DNA of 33,894 nucleotides from Bacillota bacterium (GCA_017577925.1 PKQU01000002.1:1-33894); one strand, 5' to 3'; shown: positions 19,142-26,684, counted from the stretch's first letter. Notes: generated by a model from the sequence alone, not told the origin. Translations and numbers: made by a program.

Positions 19142-20302
19142 ATGACGCGCACCATCCGCTATCTGGACAATGCCGCCTCGACGTGGCCCAAGCCGCCGGG
19201 CGTTGCCGAGGCGATGAAGGCGTGTGTGGAGGCCTTTGCCGCCAATCCCGGGCGCGGTGGGCACGAGCTGGCGCAAAAGGCCGCCCGCGTGGTGGCCCAG
19301 GCTCGTACTTATTTGGCGCGGCTCTTTGGCGTGCGCGATCCCCGTGACCTTTTCTTTTTTGCCAATGCGACACAGGCCTTGAACCAGGCCCTGAAGGGGT
19401 ACCTGCGCCCGGGGGATCACGTGGTGGCCTCGGCCGTGGAGCACAATTCGGTTCGCCGCCCGCTTGAGCATCTGCGCCGCACGCGGGGGGTGGAGGTGAC
19501 GTATGTGCCGCCCCGGGAAGACGGCTTGTTTGCCGCCGACGACTTTCTCGCCGCGCTTCGGCCAAACACGCGGCTGGTCGCCGTCACCCACGCTTCCAAC
19601 GTGACCGGTGTGATTCTACCGGTGGCGGACATCGGCGAGCGCTTGCGACCGCGCGGGATTCCGCTGCTGGTGGATGCCTCGCAAACGGCCGGTGTGTTGC
19701 CCATCGACGTGACGGCCATGAACATTGCCCTGTTGGCCTTCCCCGGGCACAAGGGACTGTATGGGCCCCAAGGGACGGGCGGATTGTATGCCGCCCCCGA
19801 CCTGGACCTCGAACCGCTCCTGCATGGGGGCACGGGCAGCCATTCTGAAGACATTGACCAACCGGCGGTTCGCCCCGAACGCTACGAAAGCGGAACCCTC
19901 AACACCCCAGGCATTGCCGGGCTGCTCGAGGGGGTCAAATTTGTGTTGGCCACGGGCGTGGAAACCATTCACCGCCACGAATGGGGGCTGGCGCGGGAGA
20001 CAATCGAGCGGCTGAGGGCCATTCCCGGCGTGCGTGTGTACGGGCCTCCTCCTTCGGTTGAACGGGTTGGCGTGGTTTCGTTTACGGTCTCCGGCGTCGA
20101 TCCGGCGGAGGTGGCCGCCATTTTGGATCGCGAATATGGGATTGCGGTGCGCGCCGGTTTCCACTGCAGTCCCCTCGGCCACGAAGCGGTCGGGACCGGT
20201 GACCGGGGGACGGTGCGGGCCAGCTTCGGCTACTTTAACGGCCCCGATGACGTGGAGGCGCTGGCGGCAGCCGTGCGCGAGATTGCCGAAGCCTTTTCCT
20301 GA
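19142..20302 (+). CDS. Cysteine-desulfurase-like class V aminotransferase
   Basis: PLP-dependent enzyme of the NifS/IscS/SufS fold, 386 residues. It starts RYLDNAASTWPKP, a substrate-binding pattern of the family. ANATQALNQALKG and AVEHNSVRRPLEHL follow. The PLP-binding Lys204 is in FPGHKGLYGPQGTGG. The candidate catalytic Cys342 is in RAGFHCSPLGHEA, which matches the RAGLHCAP-type motif of a cysteine-desulfurase-like subfamily. Likely reaction: removal of sulfur from cysteine to form an enzyme persulfide. The physiological acceptor is unknown, and no iron-sulfur scaffold gene (iscU or sufU) adjoins. ATG 19142 has GGAGGGG just upstream. It lies 33 bases after parB and may be part of that transcript. 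Confidence 0.85.
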   Translation: MTRTIRYLDNAASTWPKPPGVAEAMKACVEAFAANPGRGGHELAQKAARVVAQARTYLARLFGVRDPRDLFFFANATQALNQALKGYLRPGDHVVASAVEHNSVRRPLEHLRRTRGVEVTYVPPREDGLFAADDFLAALRPNTRLVAVTHASNVTGVILPVADIGERLRPRGIPLLVDASQTAGVLPIDVTAMNIALLAFPGHKGLYGPQGTGGLYAAPDLDLEPLLHGGTGSHSEDIDQPAVRPERYESGTLNTPGIAGLLEGVKFVLATGVETIHRHEWGLARETIERLRAIPGVRVYGPPPSVERVGVVSFTVSGVDPAEVAAILDREYGIAVRAGFHCSPLGHEAVGTGDRGTVRASFGYFNGPDDVEALAAAVREIAEAFS

Positions 20303-20353
20303 CGAGGAGCGGACGGGAGACCAGACCGCGGGGAGCGGACGGAGGTATGGAGG

Positions 20354-21091
20354 ATGGCGCTATGGGGAACAGTGGTGAATGCCCTTTCCATTGTCGCCGG
20401 AGCCGTGGTGGGGGTTTGGTTTTCCGGGATGCCGGAGCGTCTTCGCCAAACGTTGATGCACGGGTTGGGGTTGGCGGTGGCGGTGATCGGGCTCAAAATG
20501 GCGCTGGAGATGGATCGGCCCCTTGTGGTGATTGCCAGCCTGGTGATCGGCGGGGCCATCGGCGAGGGGTTGCGCCTGGAAGATCGGCTGCAGCAGGCGG
20601 GAGCCCGGTTGGAAGCGTGGTTCGGACGGGGACGGGGGGACATCGCCACCGCCTTTGTGACCGCGGCGCTGGTCTACTGCATTGGCCCGATGGCCGTGCT
20701 GGGGGCGTTGGAGAGCGGCTTGCGCGGGAACCATGCGGTGCTGTACCTGAAGGCGGCCCTCGATGGGATTACGGCGGTTATGTTCAGCGCGACGATGGGC
20801 ATCGGCGTCATCTTCGCGGCGGTGGCCGTGTTGGTCTACCAGGGGGTGATCGCCCTCAGCGCCCACGCCGTCGCCGCCATCGTGCCGGATGCGATGCTGC
20901 AGGCCATGGTTGGGGAGCTGACGGCGGTTGGGGGCTTGTTGATTGCGGGGATAGGCATCAACCTGTTGGGCCTACAAAGAATTCGTGTGGGCAACCTGTT
21001 GCCGGCGCTGGTCATCGCTGTCCTGAGCGTGCCCGTGCTGCCGGTTGTGGAAGCGGGGTTTCGGGTGATCCGTGAGGGACTGGGGTTCTGA
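20354..21091 (+). CDS. DUF554 family integral membrane protein
   Basis: A 245-residue, strongly hydrophobic protein with about seven membrane segments. The start MALWGTVVNALSIVAGAVVGVW and the segments GLGLAVAVIGLKMALEM, VTAALVYCIGPMAVLGALESGL and AALDGITAVMFSATMGIGVIFAA are characteristic of DUF554 (YdfK/YqgA-type) proteins. Family function is unestablished; transport has been suggested. GGAGG lies 8 bases before the ATG. It overlaps the start of the next gene by 20 bases if that gene starts at 21072. Confidence 0.88.
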   Translation: MALWGTVVNALSIVAGAVVGVWFSGMPERLRQTLMHGLGLAVAVIGLKMALEMDRPLVVIASLVIGGAIGEGLRLEDRLQQAGARLEAWFGRGRGDIATAFVTAALVYCIGPMAVLGALESGLRGNHAVLYLKAALDGITAVMFSATMGIGVIFAAVAVLVYQGVIALSAHAVAAIVPDAMLQAMVGELTAVGGLLIAGIGINLLGLQRIRVGNLLPALVIAVLSVPVLPVVEAGFRVIREGLGF

Positions 21092-21992
21092 ATCGGTGTA
21101 CGAGCGACCATGGGGCTTTGTGGTGAATCCGCTGGCCGGAGGTGGACGCGGCAGGCAGGTGTGGTGCGCCCTCGAACGGCTGCTGGTGTGCACGAAGGTG
21201 CCGTACCGCGCGTGGATCACCCAGCGACCGGGTGAGGCGGTCACCCTGGCCCGAGAAGCGGTGCGGCGCGGGGTGAGAGCGGTGGTGGCCATCGGCGGCG
21301 ATGGTACGGTGCACGAGGTGGTCAATGGCATGTGGGAGACGGGCGTGCCGCTCGGCTGTGTGCCGGCCGGTTCGGGGAACGATTTTGTCCGCGCCTTGAA
21401 GATTCCCGATGAACCCGCCGCGGCCTGGAACCGGTTGTGCGCCTTCCACGTGCGTTCCCTCGACCTCGTTCGCGTCAACGGCGAGATCGTGGTCAATGCG
21501 GCGGGCATTGGACTTGACGGCACGGTGGCGGCGGTGGTCAACCGGTCGCCGTACAAGCGGTGGCTCAATTGGCTGCGCATCGGAAAAGCGGCCTACGTCG
21601 TCGGCCTGTTGCACGTGCTGGCCCGCTATGAACCGCTGTCCGCAACCCTCGACGTGGACGGTCGCGCCTTGCGGTTTCCCCGTACCTGGCTGGTGGCGAT
21701 AAGCAACCTGCCGTTCTATGGCGGCGGCATGAACATTTGTCCCCTTGCCGCCGGCGACGATGGCCAGCTGGATGTGTGCGTGGTGAGCGGAATCGGTGCG
21801 GGCCGCCTGCTGCGGTTGTTTCCGCGCGTGTTTCGGGGCCGGCACATCGACGATGCGGCCATCACCCTGTTGCGGGGCAAGGAGATTCGCTTGCGTCTGG
21901 CGCGTCCGTTGCCGGGTCACTTGGATGGCGAGCTCACCGTAGCCGCTACGTGGACCGCCCAGGTGTTGCCGCGCGCGCTCAAGGTGCTCTGA
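21072..21992 (+). CDS. Diacylglycerol/lipid kinase family protein
   Basis: A DAGK-catalytic-domain protein of 306 residues that probably phosphorylates a lipid alcohol such as diacylglycerol with ATP at the inner membrane face. Seen motifs: the N-terminal FVVNPLAGGGRGR, the nucleotide-binding AIGGDGTVHEVVNG (about residues 73-86), PAGSGNDFVRAL, NAAGIGLDGTVA and the C-terminal NICPLAAGDDGQLDV and HLDGE. The start is uncertain: GTG 21072 overlaps the DUF554 gene, while GTG 21096 lies just after it. It could be DgkB-like or a YegS/BmrU relative; the sequence alone does not settle the substrate. The transcript ends at a hairpin shared with yyaC. Confidence 0.85.
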   Translation: MRDWGSESVYERPWGFVVNPLAGGGRGRQVWCALERLLVCTKVPYRAWITQRPGEAVTLAREAVRRGVRAVVAIGGDGTVHEVVNGMWETGVPLGCVPAGSGNDFVRALKIPDEPAAAWNRLCAFHVRSLDLVRVNGEIVVNAAGIGLDGTVAAVVNRSPYKRWLNWLRIGKAAYVVGLLHVLARYEPLSATLDVDGRALRFPRTWLVAISNLPFYGGGMNICPLAAGDDGQLDVCVVSGIGAGRLLRLFPRVFRGRHIDDAAITLLRGKEIRLRLARPLPGHLDGELTVAATWTAQVLPRALKVL

Positions 21993-22026
21993 CGAAAAGC
22001 GGATTCTCGCGAGCGGGAGAAAAAAG

Positions 22027-22065
22027 AAAGAGGCTGCCGTTAGGAGAGAGCGGCAGTCTCTTTTT
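22027..22065. terminator. Bidirectional terminator between the convergent lipid kinase gene and yyaC
   Basis: AAAGAGGCTGCCG (22027-22039) pairs with CGGCAGTCTCTTT (22051-22063) with one mismatch, leaving an 11-base loop and T runs on both strands. The yyaC stop codon (22040-22042) lies in the loop, so the last yyaC codons form the downstream arm. Confidence 0.85.
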
Positions 22066-22633
22066 GTTGCCAGCGGCGGACGGCGTGGAGGATGGCTTCC
22101 GCCATCACGTCGGCCATTTTCATCACCACCGACAGGCGTGTGTTTTGCAAGACGAAGTATTCCATAAACCCGCCGACGTTGACGATGCCGGTCATGTGGA
22201 GGGAACCGACGGGCGGAAGGTTTTTCTGTACGCCGGCACCGGGTTTCACCGGTCCCTCGTCGAGGGTAATGGTTCCGACATGCTGGAATTGGCCGAGACA
22301 GGCATCAAGGGCGAGGATGTACGGGTCGCGGTGGGTGCGGGAAATGCGGCCGATGGTTTCCACCAGGTTGACAGCGTGGACAGGGTGGTCCAGCGTGCCG
22401 TACACCGGGATAGGGGCCGGGAGGTGGCGCGCCAGTTTGCTGCCGACCAGGGGACCCAGGGCGTCGCCGGTTGACCGGTCGGTACCGATGCACAGGATAA
22501 TCAGTTCTTTTTGTCGGACATCCTGCATAAATGTGTGCAGCAGGTGATGGGATAAGCAGTCCACGGCCCGTTCGTCGAGGTAGTCCACCTTTACAGGGAA
22601 ACGGCGCTCCAGCGCGTTGCGAAGTGGTTTCAT
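22040..22633 (-). CDS. yyaC: Spore protein YyaC (DUF1256, GPR-protease-related)
   Basis: A 197-residue protein of the YyaC family, distantly related to the germination protease GPR. In B. subtilis yyaC is expressed in the forespore. Typical stretches: ELIILCIGTDRSTGDALGPLVGSKL, VYGTLDHPVHAVNL, ILALDACLG, and KPGAGVQKNLPPVGSLHMTGIVNVGGFMEYFVLQNTRL. The ATG at 22633 has GGAGGG about 5 bases upstream. Longer readings to 22702 have no family support. It is the only complete right-arm gene on the minus strand, thus opposing the replication fork, and it diverges from the YkvI-like gene across 105 bases. I found no convincing forespore promoter there. Its presence supports a sporulating host. Confidence 0.9.
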   Translation of the reverse strand: MKPLRNALERRFPVKVDYLDERAVDCLSHHLLHTFMQDVRQKELIILCIGTDRSTGDALGPLVGSKLARHLPAPIPVYGTLDHPVHAVNLVETIGRISRTHRDPYILALDACLGQFQHVGTITLDEGPVKPGAGVQKNLPPVGSLHMTGIVNVGGFMEYFVLQNTRLSVVMKMADVMAEAILHAVRRWQQKETAALS

Positions 22634-22738
22634 GGTGCCCTCCGGAAAAAGGGTAGTATTCCCAGTATACAGCGGAAACGCACTGGATATACCTGCGCAC
22701 ACCGCTGGAGGTGGGGCCGGCTTGTGGGAGGGGTTGGG

Positions 22739-23770
22739 GTGTGGAAGCGTGGTCTATCCATCGGCTGTACCATCATTGGCACGACCATCGGGGCTGGATT
22801 TGCGTCGGGGCGTGAAATTTGGGAGTTTTTCGCCTCCTATGGGCCCGCCGGGGCTGCGGGCATTCTGTTGGCCATGGCCCTGTTTGTCACCGCGTGCGCG
22901 CTTCTGTTGCGATTGGGCCAGCGGGTTGGGGACGGGCGGGCCCGCTCGGTGTTGACGGCGCTGATGGGACCGTGGTGGGCGCGCCTCTGCGAGGGGATGT
23001 TGCTGGCCCATTGGTTTTCCCTCAGCGCGGTCATGTTTGCGGGCAGCGGCGTCACGGTGGCCCAGTGGGGTGGCACATACCGATGGGGGGTCGTTGTCAT
23101 CGCGGTGCTGGTGTGGGTGATGGTCAGTTTGGGCCTCACTGGCGTGCTGGCCATCAACCTGATCGTCACCCCGCTGCTCATTGGGGTGCTGGGCGCGGTG
23201 GTGAGCATTGCGCTGTGGAATGCGCCGTTGCAGCCGGCGCCTCCGCCGGTCTCCCTGCCCGTGTGGGGTTCGGCGGTGGTGTACGCTGCCTTGAATGTGT
23301 CGCCTTTGATTGCCGTTCTCGCCCAGCTCGGCGCGTCCATCCGGCGAACAGGGGAGATTGCGGTGGCCGCCGGGACGAGCTATGTGGTGCTCGCCGGGCT
23401 GGCCCTGCTGTACAACGCTGCGCTGCTGAATTCCGGCCCGGAGATGGAGGCGATGGACATCCCCCTGTTTTGGTTGGCCCGTTTCTTGCCCCCGCAGGCG
23501 GCCCTGGTCGTCACCGCCGTCTTGTGGCTGGCCCTCTTCACCACAGCGATCAGCGGAGTCTACGGGTTGACCAGACGGCTGTCCGAAAGCACGGGACGTT
23601 CACCGGCGGCGGTGGCCCTGGTGCTCACGGTATTGGTGGCTCTGGTGAGCCAGTTCGGATTTGCCCGCCTCGTCGCCATCTTCTATCCGCTTTTCGGCCT
23701 GTGCAATTTGGCGCTGCTTGCGCGGGTGCTGGCCTATCCGCTAGCATTAGAGACGAAGCGGCCGACCTAG
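22739..23770 (+). CDS. YkvI-like membrane protein (LeuT-fold transporter family)
   Basis: A 343-residue integral membrane protein with about ten hydrophobic segments. The N-terminal motif SIGCTIIGTTIGAGFASGRE is the hallmark of the YkvI group, whose broader superfamily includes amino-acid transporters and the spore germination permease GerAB. GTG 22739 has GGAGG 7 bases upstream; an earlier GTG at 22724 lies inside the Shine-Dalgarno region. No substrate can be assigned. It is adjacent to yyaC (divergent) and precedes an MscS channel gene by 46 bases, so it may be co-transcribed with that gene. Confidence 0.8.
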   Translation: MWKRGLSIGCTIIGTTIGAGFASGREIWEFFASYGPAGAAGILLAMALFVTACALLLRLGQRVGDGRARSVLTALMGPWWARLCEGMLLAHWFSLSAVMFAGSGVTVAQWGGTYRWGVVVIAVLVWVMVSLGLTGVLAINLIVTPLLIGVLGAVVSIALWNAPLQPAPPPVSLPVWGSAVVYAALNVSPLIAVLAQLGASIRRTGEIAVAAGTSYVVLAGLALLYNAALLNSGPEMEAMDIPLFWLARFLPPQAALVVTAVLWLALFTTAISGVYGLTRRLSESTGRSPAAVALVLTVLVALVSQFGFARLVAIFYPLFGLCNLALLARVLAYPLALETKRPT

Positions 23771-23816
23771 GCCGGTTGCGGGGAAGCGCATGCTTCTGCG
23801 GAGGGGGAACAGCCAC

Positions 23817-24722
23817 ATGGATTGGGCGGTGGAGCAATGGACGCAATTTGATGCGTGGTATCAGAAGCTGTTTCGCTCGCTCCATGCCGCGGTGGCCAAT
23901 CCCGACTTGTGGTTGCACGTGGTCACGGTCGGCGTGAAGATCTTGGCCATCCTTGTCGGCACGCATTTGGCTGTTCGCCTGGCCCGCACGGTGATCGAGC
24001 GCCTCGTTGAACAACGGGACAAGGGGCGCATCGCCATCAACGAACGGCGTCTGCGCACGATGGCCTCGTTGATGGTCAACGTTGCCACCTATACGCTGTA
24101 TTTCCTGGCGATGCTGCTCGTGCTCGGGCAGTTGGGATTTGACCTGCGCCCCATTCTGGCGGGCGCCGGTGTGGTGGGACTGGCTGTCGGCTTTGGCGCG
24201 CAGAACCTTGTGCGTGACGTGATCACCGGCTTTTTCATCATTTTCGAGGACCAGTTTGCCGTTGGCGATGTCATCCAGGTCGGCCAGTACAAGGGCACCG
24301 TAATCGAAATGGGGCTTCGCGTGACGAAAATCCGCAGCTGGACCGGCGAGGTGCACATCATCCCCAACGGGCGCATCACCGAGGTGACCAACTTCTCCGT
24401 GGCCAACGCCCTGGCCGTGGTCGACGTGGGCCTGGCGTACGACATCGACGTGGACAAGGCTATGCGCGTGCTGCGCGAGGAGGTTCTCGAACAGGCCCAT
24501 CGAGAGCTTTCGGATCTTGTTGCCAAACCGGAGGTCCTCGGGGTCGAGCAGTTTAGTCCCTCGGGGATGATGCTCCGGGTGGTGGCCGAGTGCAAGCCCA
24601 ACACGCAATTTGCCGTGGCCCGCGCGATGCGGCAGATGATCAAAGAGGCCTTTGACCGACACGGCATCCCCATCCTGCAGCCGCACATGGTTATGGTTCA
24701 GCGTACGTCTCCACAGGCGTGA
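23817..24722 (+). CDS. Small-conductance mechanosensitive channel, MscS family
   Basis: A 301-residue MscS-type channel that would release solutes on hypo-osmotic shock. It has two N-terminal membrane segments (VVTVGVKILAILVGTHLAV, TLYFLAMLLVLGQLGF). The pore-lining third segment is AGAGVVGLAVGFGAQNLVRD, with the Gly/Ala packing pattern of the family. The beta domain contains FFIIFEDQFAVGDVIQVG and IIPNGRITEVTNFS. A cytoplasmic C-terminal domain follows. ATG 23817, 9 bases after a GGAGGGGG stretch, is preferred over the ATG at 23790. Closest named relatives in bacilli are YkuT-like, but orthology is not shown. Confidence 0.93.
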   Translation: MDWAVEQWTQFDAWYQKLFRSLHAAVANPDLWLHVVTVGVKILAILVGTHLAVRLARTVIERLVEQRDKGRIAINERRLRTMASLMVNVATYTLYFLAMLLVLGQLGFDLRPILAGAGVVGLAVGFGAQNLVRDVITGFFIIFEDQFAVGDVIQVGQYKGTVIEMGLRVTKIRSWTGEVHIIPNGRITEVTNFSVANALAVVDVGLAYDIDVDKAMRVLREEVLEQAHRELSDLVAKPEVLGVEQFSPSGMMLRVVAECKPNTQFAVARAMRQMIKEAFDRHGIPILQPHMVMVQRTSPQA

Positions 24723-24748
24723 CACGTGGCCACACCCTGGGGTATAAT
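24719..24748 (+). promoter_or_regulatory. Promoter for the DUF951 gene, overlapped by an inverted repeat
   Basis: GTGACA (24719-24724, 5 of 6), an 18-base spacer, TATAAT (24743-24748, perfect). The -35 overlaps the stop codon of the MscS gene. TGGGGT (24738-24743) and ACCCCA (24751-24756) form a 6-bp inverted repeat across the -10, a possible operator. Confidence 0.72.
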
Positions 24749-24821
24749 GAACCCCAATCAGGCCAAAACACAGGCAAGCCGGGAGGTGCGGGCCCAACGT
24801 GCAGGCGTGAGGCCGAGTGCC

Positions 24822-25031
24822 ATGGAGCGCAAGCGGTTCGGACTGGGTGACATAGTGGAAATGAAAAAACCCCATCCCTGCGGAACGAACGAGTGGGAAG
24901 TGATCCGCATGGGGATGGACATCCGCATCAAGTGCCGGGGCTGCGGCCACAGCGTGCTGATGCCCCGTCTGAAGTTTGAGCGGAAATTGAAGCGCGTGCT
25001 GGTGCCGAAGAACACCCCCGATGCCCTGTAA
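24822..25031 (+). CDS. DUF951 protein (YyzM-like, putative zinc-binding)
   Basis: A 69-residue protein matching the small DUF951 family found beside ychF in bacilli: GLGDIVEMKKPHPCGTNEWEVIRMGMDIRIKCRGCGHSV. Cys20, Cys38 and Cys41, perhaps with His18 or His43, could bind zinc; this is inference. Function unknown. ATG 24822 is chosen because the family begins shortly before the F-G-L-x-D-I motif. Longer in-frame readings only translate the promoter. GAGG lies about 9 bases upstream. The last codons lie within a strong inverted repeat. Confidence 0.87.
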   Translation: MERKRFGLGDIVEMKKPHPCGTNEWEVIRMGMDIRIKCRGCGHSVLMPRLKFERKLKRVLVPKNTPDAL

Positions 25032-25043
25032 GCGGGGGTGTTC
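25010..25043. repeat. 11-bp perfect inverted repeat over the 3' end of the DUF951 gene
   Basis: GAACACCCCCG (25010-25020) and CGGGGGTGTTC (25033-25043) are separated by 12 bases that include the stop codon. There is no T run on either strand, so it is not a classical terminator. It may protect the mRNA 3' end or pause transcription before the ychF promoter. Confidence 0.7.
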
Positions 25044-25072
25044 ACTGTGTTGGGGTACTGCGCGGGCGCACC

Positions 25073-25101
25073 TTGCCATGGCCGGTCCAGCCTTCTATAC
25101 T
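25073..25101 (+). promoter_or_regulatory. ychF promoter
   Basis: TTGCCA (25073-25078), a 17-base spacer, TATACT (25096-25101): each hexamer matches the consensus at 5 of 6 positions. Transcript start near 25108, giving a short leader to the ATG at 25135. Confidence 0.78.
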
Positions 25102-25134
25102 GATGCCGTGACCTTGCGAGAAGGAGTGACATCG

Positions 25135-26235
25135 ATGGGTTTGCGCGCGGGGATTGTCGGCTTACCCAATGTCGGCAAGTCGACGCTGTTCAATGCTATC
25201 ACACGGGCGGGGGCCGAAGCGGCCAACTACCCGTTCTGCACCATCGACCCGAACGTCGGCGTGGTGGACGTGCCCGACGAGCGGTTGCGGGTCCTCACGG
25301 AGATGTTCCACCCGCAACGCACCGTTCCCACGACCTTTGAGTTTGTGGACATTGCCGGGCTGGTGAAGGGGGCCAGCCAGGGAGAAGGACTGGGCAACAA
25401 GTTCCTGGCGCACATTCGTGAGGTGGACGCCATCTGCCACGTCGTGCGTTGCTTCGACGACCCCAACATCACCCACGTTGCCGGCAGCGTCGATCCGCTG
25501 CGCGACATGGAAACGATCAACCTGGAGCTGGTCCTGGCCGATCTGGAAACGGTGGACAAGCGCCTGGAGCGGGCCAAGCGCCAGTTGAAGACGGGAGAGA
25601 AAAAGGCGCAGGAGATGTACGCGCTTCTCGAACGGTTGCGGGCGCATTTGGAGAGCGGTCAGCCGGCAAGGAGCCTGGCCCTTACCGACGAGGAGCGGCT
25701 GGCGCTGCGCGAGTTGCATCTCCTGACGAGCAAGCCGGTCTTGTATGTGGCCAACGTCAGCGAGGCGGAGGCGGCGGGAGCCGACGCCAACCCGTACGTG
25801 GCCCAGGTGCGCCAGCGCGCGGCGGAAGAGGGGGCCGAGGTGATCGTCATCAGCGCCAAGGTGGAGGCGGAGATTGCCGAGCTCGACGGGGAGGATCGCG
25901 ACCTGTTCCTTGCCGAGCTGGGGCTGGCCGAGTCGGGCCTCGACCGCCTCATTCGCGCCGCATACCGCCTCCTCGGCCTGATCACCTTTTTTACCGCCGG
26001 GGAGAAAGAGGTGCGGGCCTGGACCATCCGCGAGGGGACCAAGGCGCCCCAGGCGGCCGGCGTCATCCACAGCGACTTCGAACGCGGGTTCATCCGCGCC
26101 GAGGTGGTGGCGTACGACGATCTGGTGCGCGCCGGTTCAATGGCGCAGGCACGGGAGCAAGGCCTTCTGCGCCTGGAGGGCAAGGACTATGTGATGCAGG
26201 ATGGCGACGTGGTCTATTTCCGGTTTAACGTGTAA
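25135..26235 (+). CDS. ychF: Redox-regulated ATPase YchF (Obg-family, YyaF)
   Basis: Universally conserved Obg-like P-loop protein of 366 residues that prefers ATP to GTP and associates with ribosomes; in E. coli it negatively affects the oxidative stress response. It starts MGLRAGIVGLPNVGKSTLFN with the P-loop GLPNVGKS (9-16). FEFVDIAGLVKGASQGEGLGNKFL is the G3 region. It has a coiled-coil insertion (TVDKRLERAKRQLKTGEKKAQE) and the C-terminal TGS domain (FFTAGEKEVRAWTIREGTKAPQAAGVIHSDFERGFIRAEV). ATG 25135 has AAGGAG 8 bases upstream. It is transcribed from its own promoter. Confidence 0.97.
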   Translation: MGLRAGIVGLPNVGKSTLFNAITRAGAEAANYPFCTIDPNVGVVDVPDERLRVLTEMFHPQRTVPTTFEFVDIAGLVKGASQGEGLGNKFLAHIREVDAICHVVRCFDDPNITHVAGSVDPLRDMETINLELVLADLETVDKRLERAKRQLKTGEKKAQEMYALLERLRAHLESGQPARSLALTDEERLALRELHLLTSKPVLYVANVSEAEAAGADANPYVAQVRQRAAEEGAEVIVISAKVEAEIAELDGEDRDLFLAELGLAESGLDRLIRAAYRLLGLITFFTAGEKEVRAWTIREGTKAPQAAGVIHSDFERGFIRAEVVAYDDLVRAGSMAQAREQGLLRLEGKDYVMQDGDVVYFRFNV

Positions 26236-26240
26236 CCGGC

Positions 26241-26306
26241 GGAGGGCGGTTCCGGGGATTCCCGCCGGCGGTTGTCGGACGACAATCTTGTGTCGCCCTC
26301 CTTTTT
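26241..26306 (+). terminator. ychF terminator with a long structured loop
   Basis: GGAGGGCG (26241-26248) pairs with CGCCCTCC (26294-26301), followed by five T residues. The 45-base interval holds further palindromes: TTGTCGGACGACAA, and CCGCCGG (26262-26268), which can instead pair with CCGGCGG (26236-26242). The two stems overlap, so they exclude each other. Confidence 0.6.
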
Positions 26307-26316
26307 CTGTTACACT
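26288..26316 (+). promoter_or_regulatory. rpsF operon promoter interleaved with the ychF terminator
   Basis: TACACT (26311-26316) with an extended -10 TGT just before it. TTGTGT (26288-26293) lies 17 bases upstream as a weak -35. The downstream arm and T run of the ychF terminator lie inside the spacer. Confidence 0.6.
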
Positions 26317-26341
26317 GATGTAGCGTAAGTGAAGACAAGAC

Positions 26342-26388
26342 ACTCCTTGCTCCTTTCGGCGGAAAGGGGCCGTCAGTCCACAAGGAGG
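26342..26388 (+). promoter_or_regulatory. rpsF leader hairpin sequestering the ribosome-binding site (candidate S6:S18 autoregulatory leader)
   Basis: In the leader, CTCCTT (26343-26348) pairs with AAGGAG (26382-26387), the Shine-Dalgarno sequence of rpsF. Stacked on it, GCTCCTTTC (26349-26357) pairs with GAAAGGGGC (26362-26370) around a GGCG loop. An 11-base bulge (26371-26381) remains on the 3' side. Bacterial rpsF leaders are known to bind the S6:S18 complex for feedback control. The bulged long hairpin fits that idea, but I have not matched the published consensus. Confidence 0.6.
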
Positions 26389-26396
26389 TGAACGGC

Positions 26397-26684
26397 ATGC
26401 GGCAATACGAAGTGATGTACATCGTGCGCCCGGACCTCGACGAGGAGCGGACGAAGGAACTCGTCGAGAAGTTCCGTACGCTGGTCAACGAGAACGGCGG
26501 GGAAGTCACCAGCGTGGAGCCGATGGGAAAACGGCGGCTGGCGTACGAAATTGAGAAGTACCGGGAAGGCTACTACGTGGTGATGAAATTCCAGGGCCGC
26601 CCGGAAACGGTGAAGGAGCTCGATCGCGTGCTCAAGATCACCGACGGCATCCTGCGCCATCTCATCGTGCGCGAAGACGAGTAA
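26397..26684 (+). CDS. rpsF: 30S ribosomal protein S6
   Basis: A 95-residue small-subunit protein that binds the 16S central domain as a heterodimer with S18. It starts MRQYEVMYIVRPDLDEE, with GKRRLAYEIEKYREGYYVVMKF and a C-terminus DGILRHLIVREDE, all typical. ATG 26397 has AAGGAGG 7-8 bases upstream; a GTG at 26388 overlaps the Shine-Dalgarno sequence and is rejected. It is first in the classic rpsF-ssb-rpsR operon. Confidence 0.97.
   Translation: MRQYEVMYIVRPDLDEERTKELVEKFRTLVNENGGEVTSVEPMGKRRLAYEIEKYREGYYVVMKFQGRPETVKELDRVLKITDGILRHLIVREDE

Noticed and set aside
22654-22692. Forespore-type (sigma-F/G) promoter for yyaC: GTATA and GGGAATACTA
   Set aside because: The two elements are about 24 bases apart instead of about 15, and no better -35 occurs at the correct distance.
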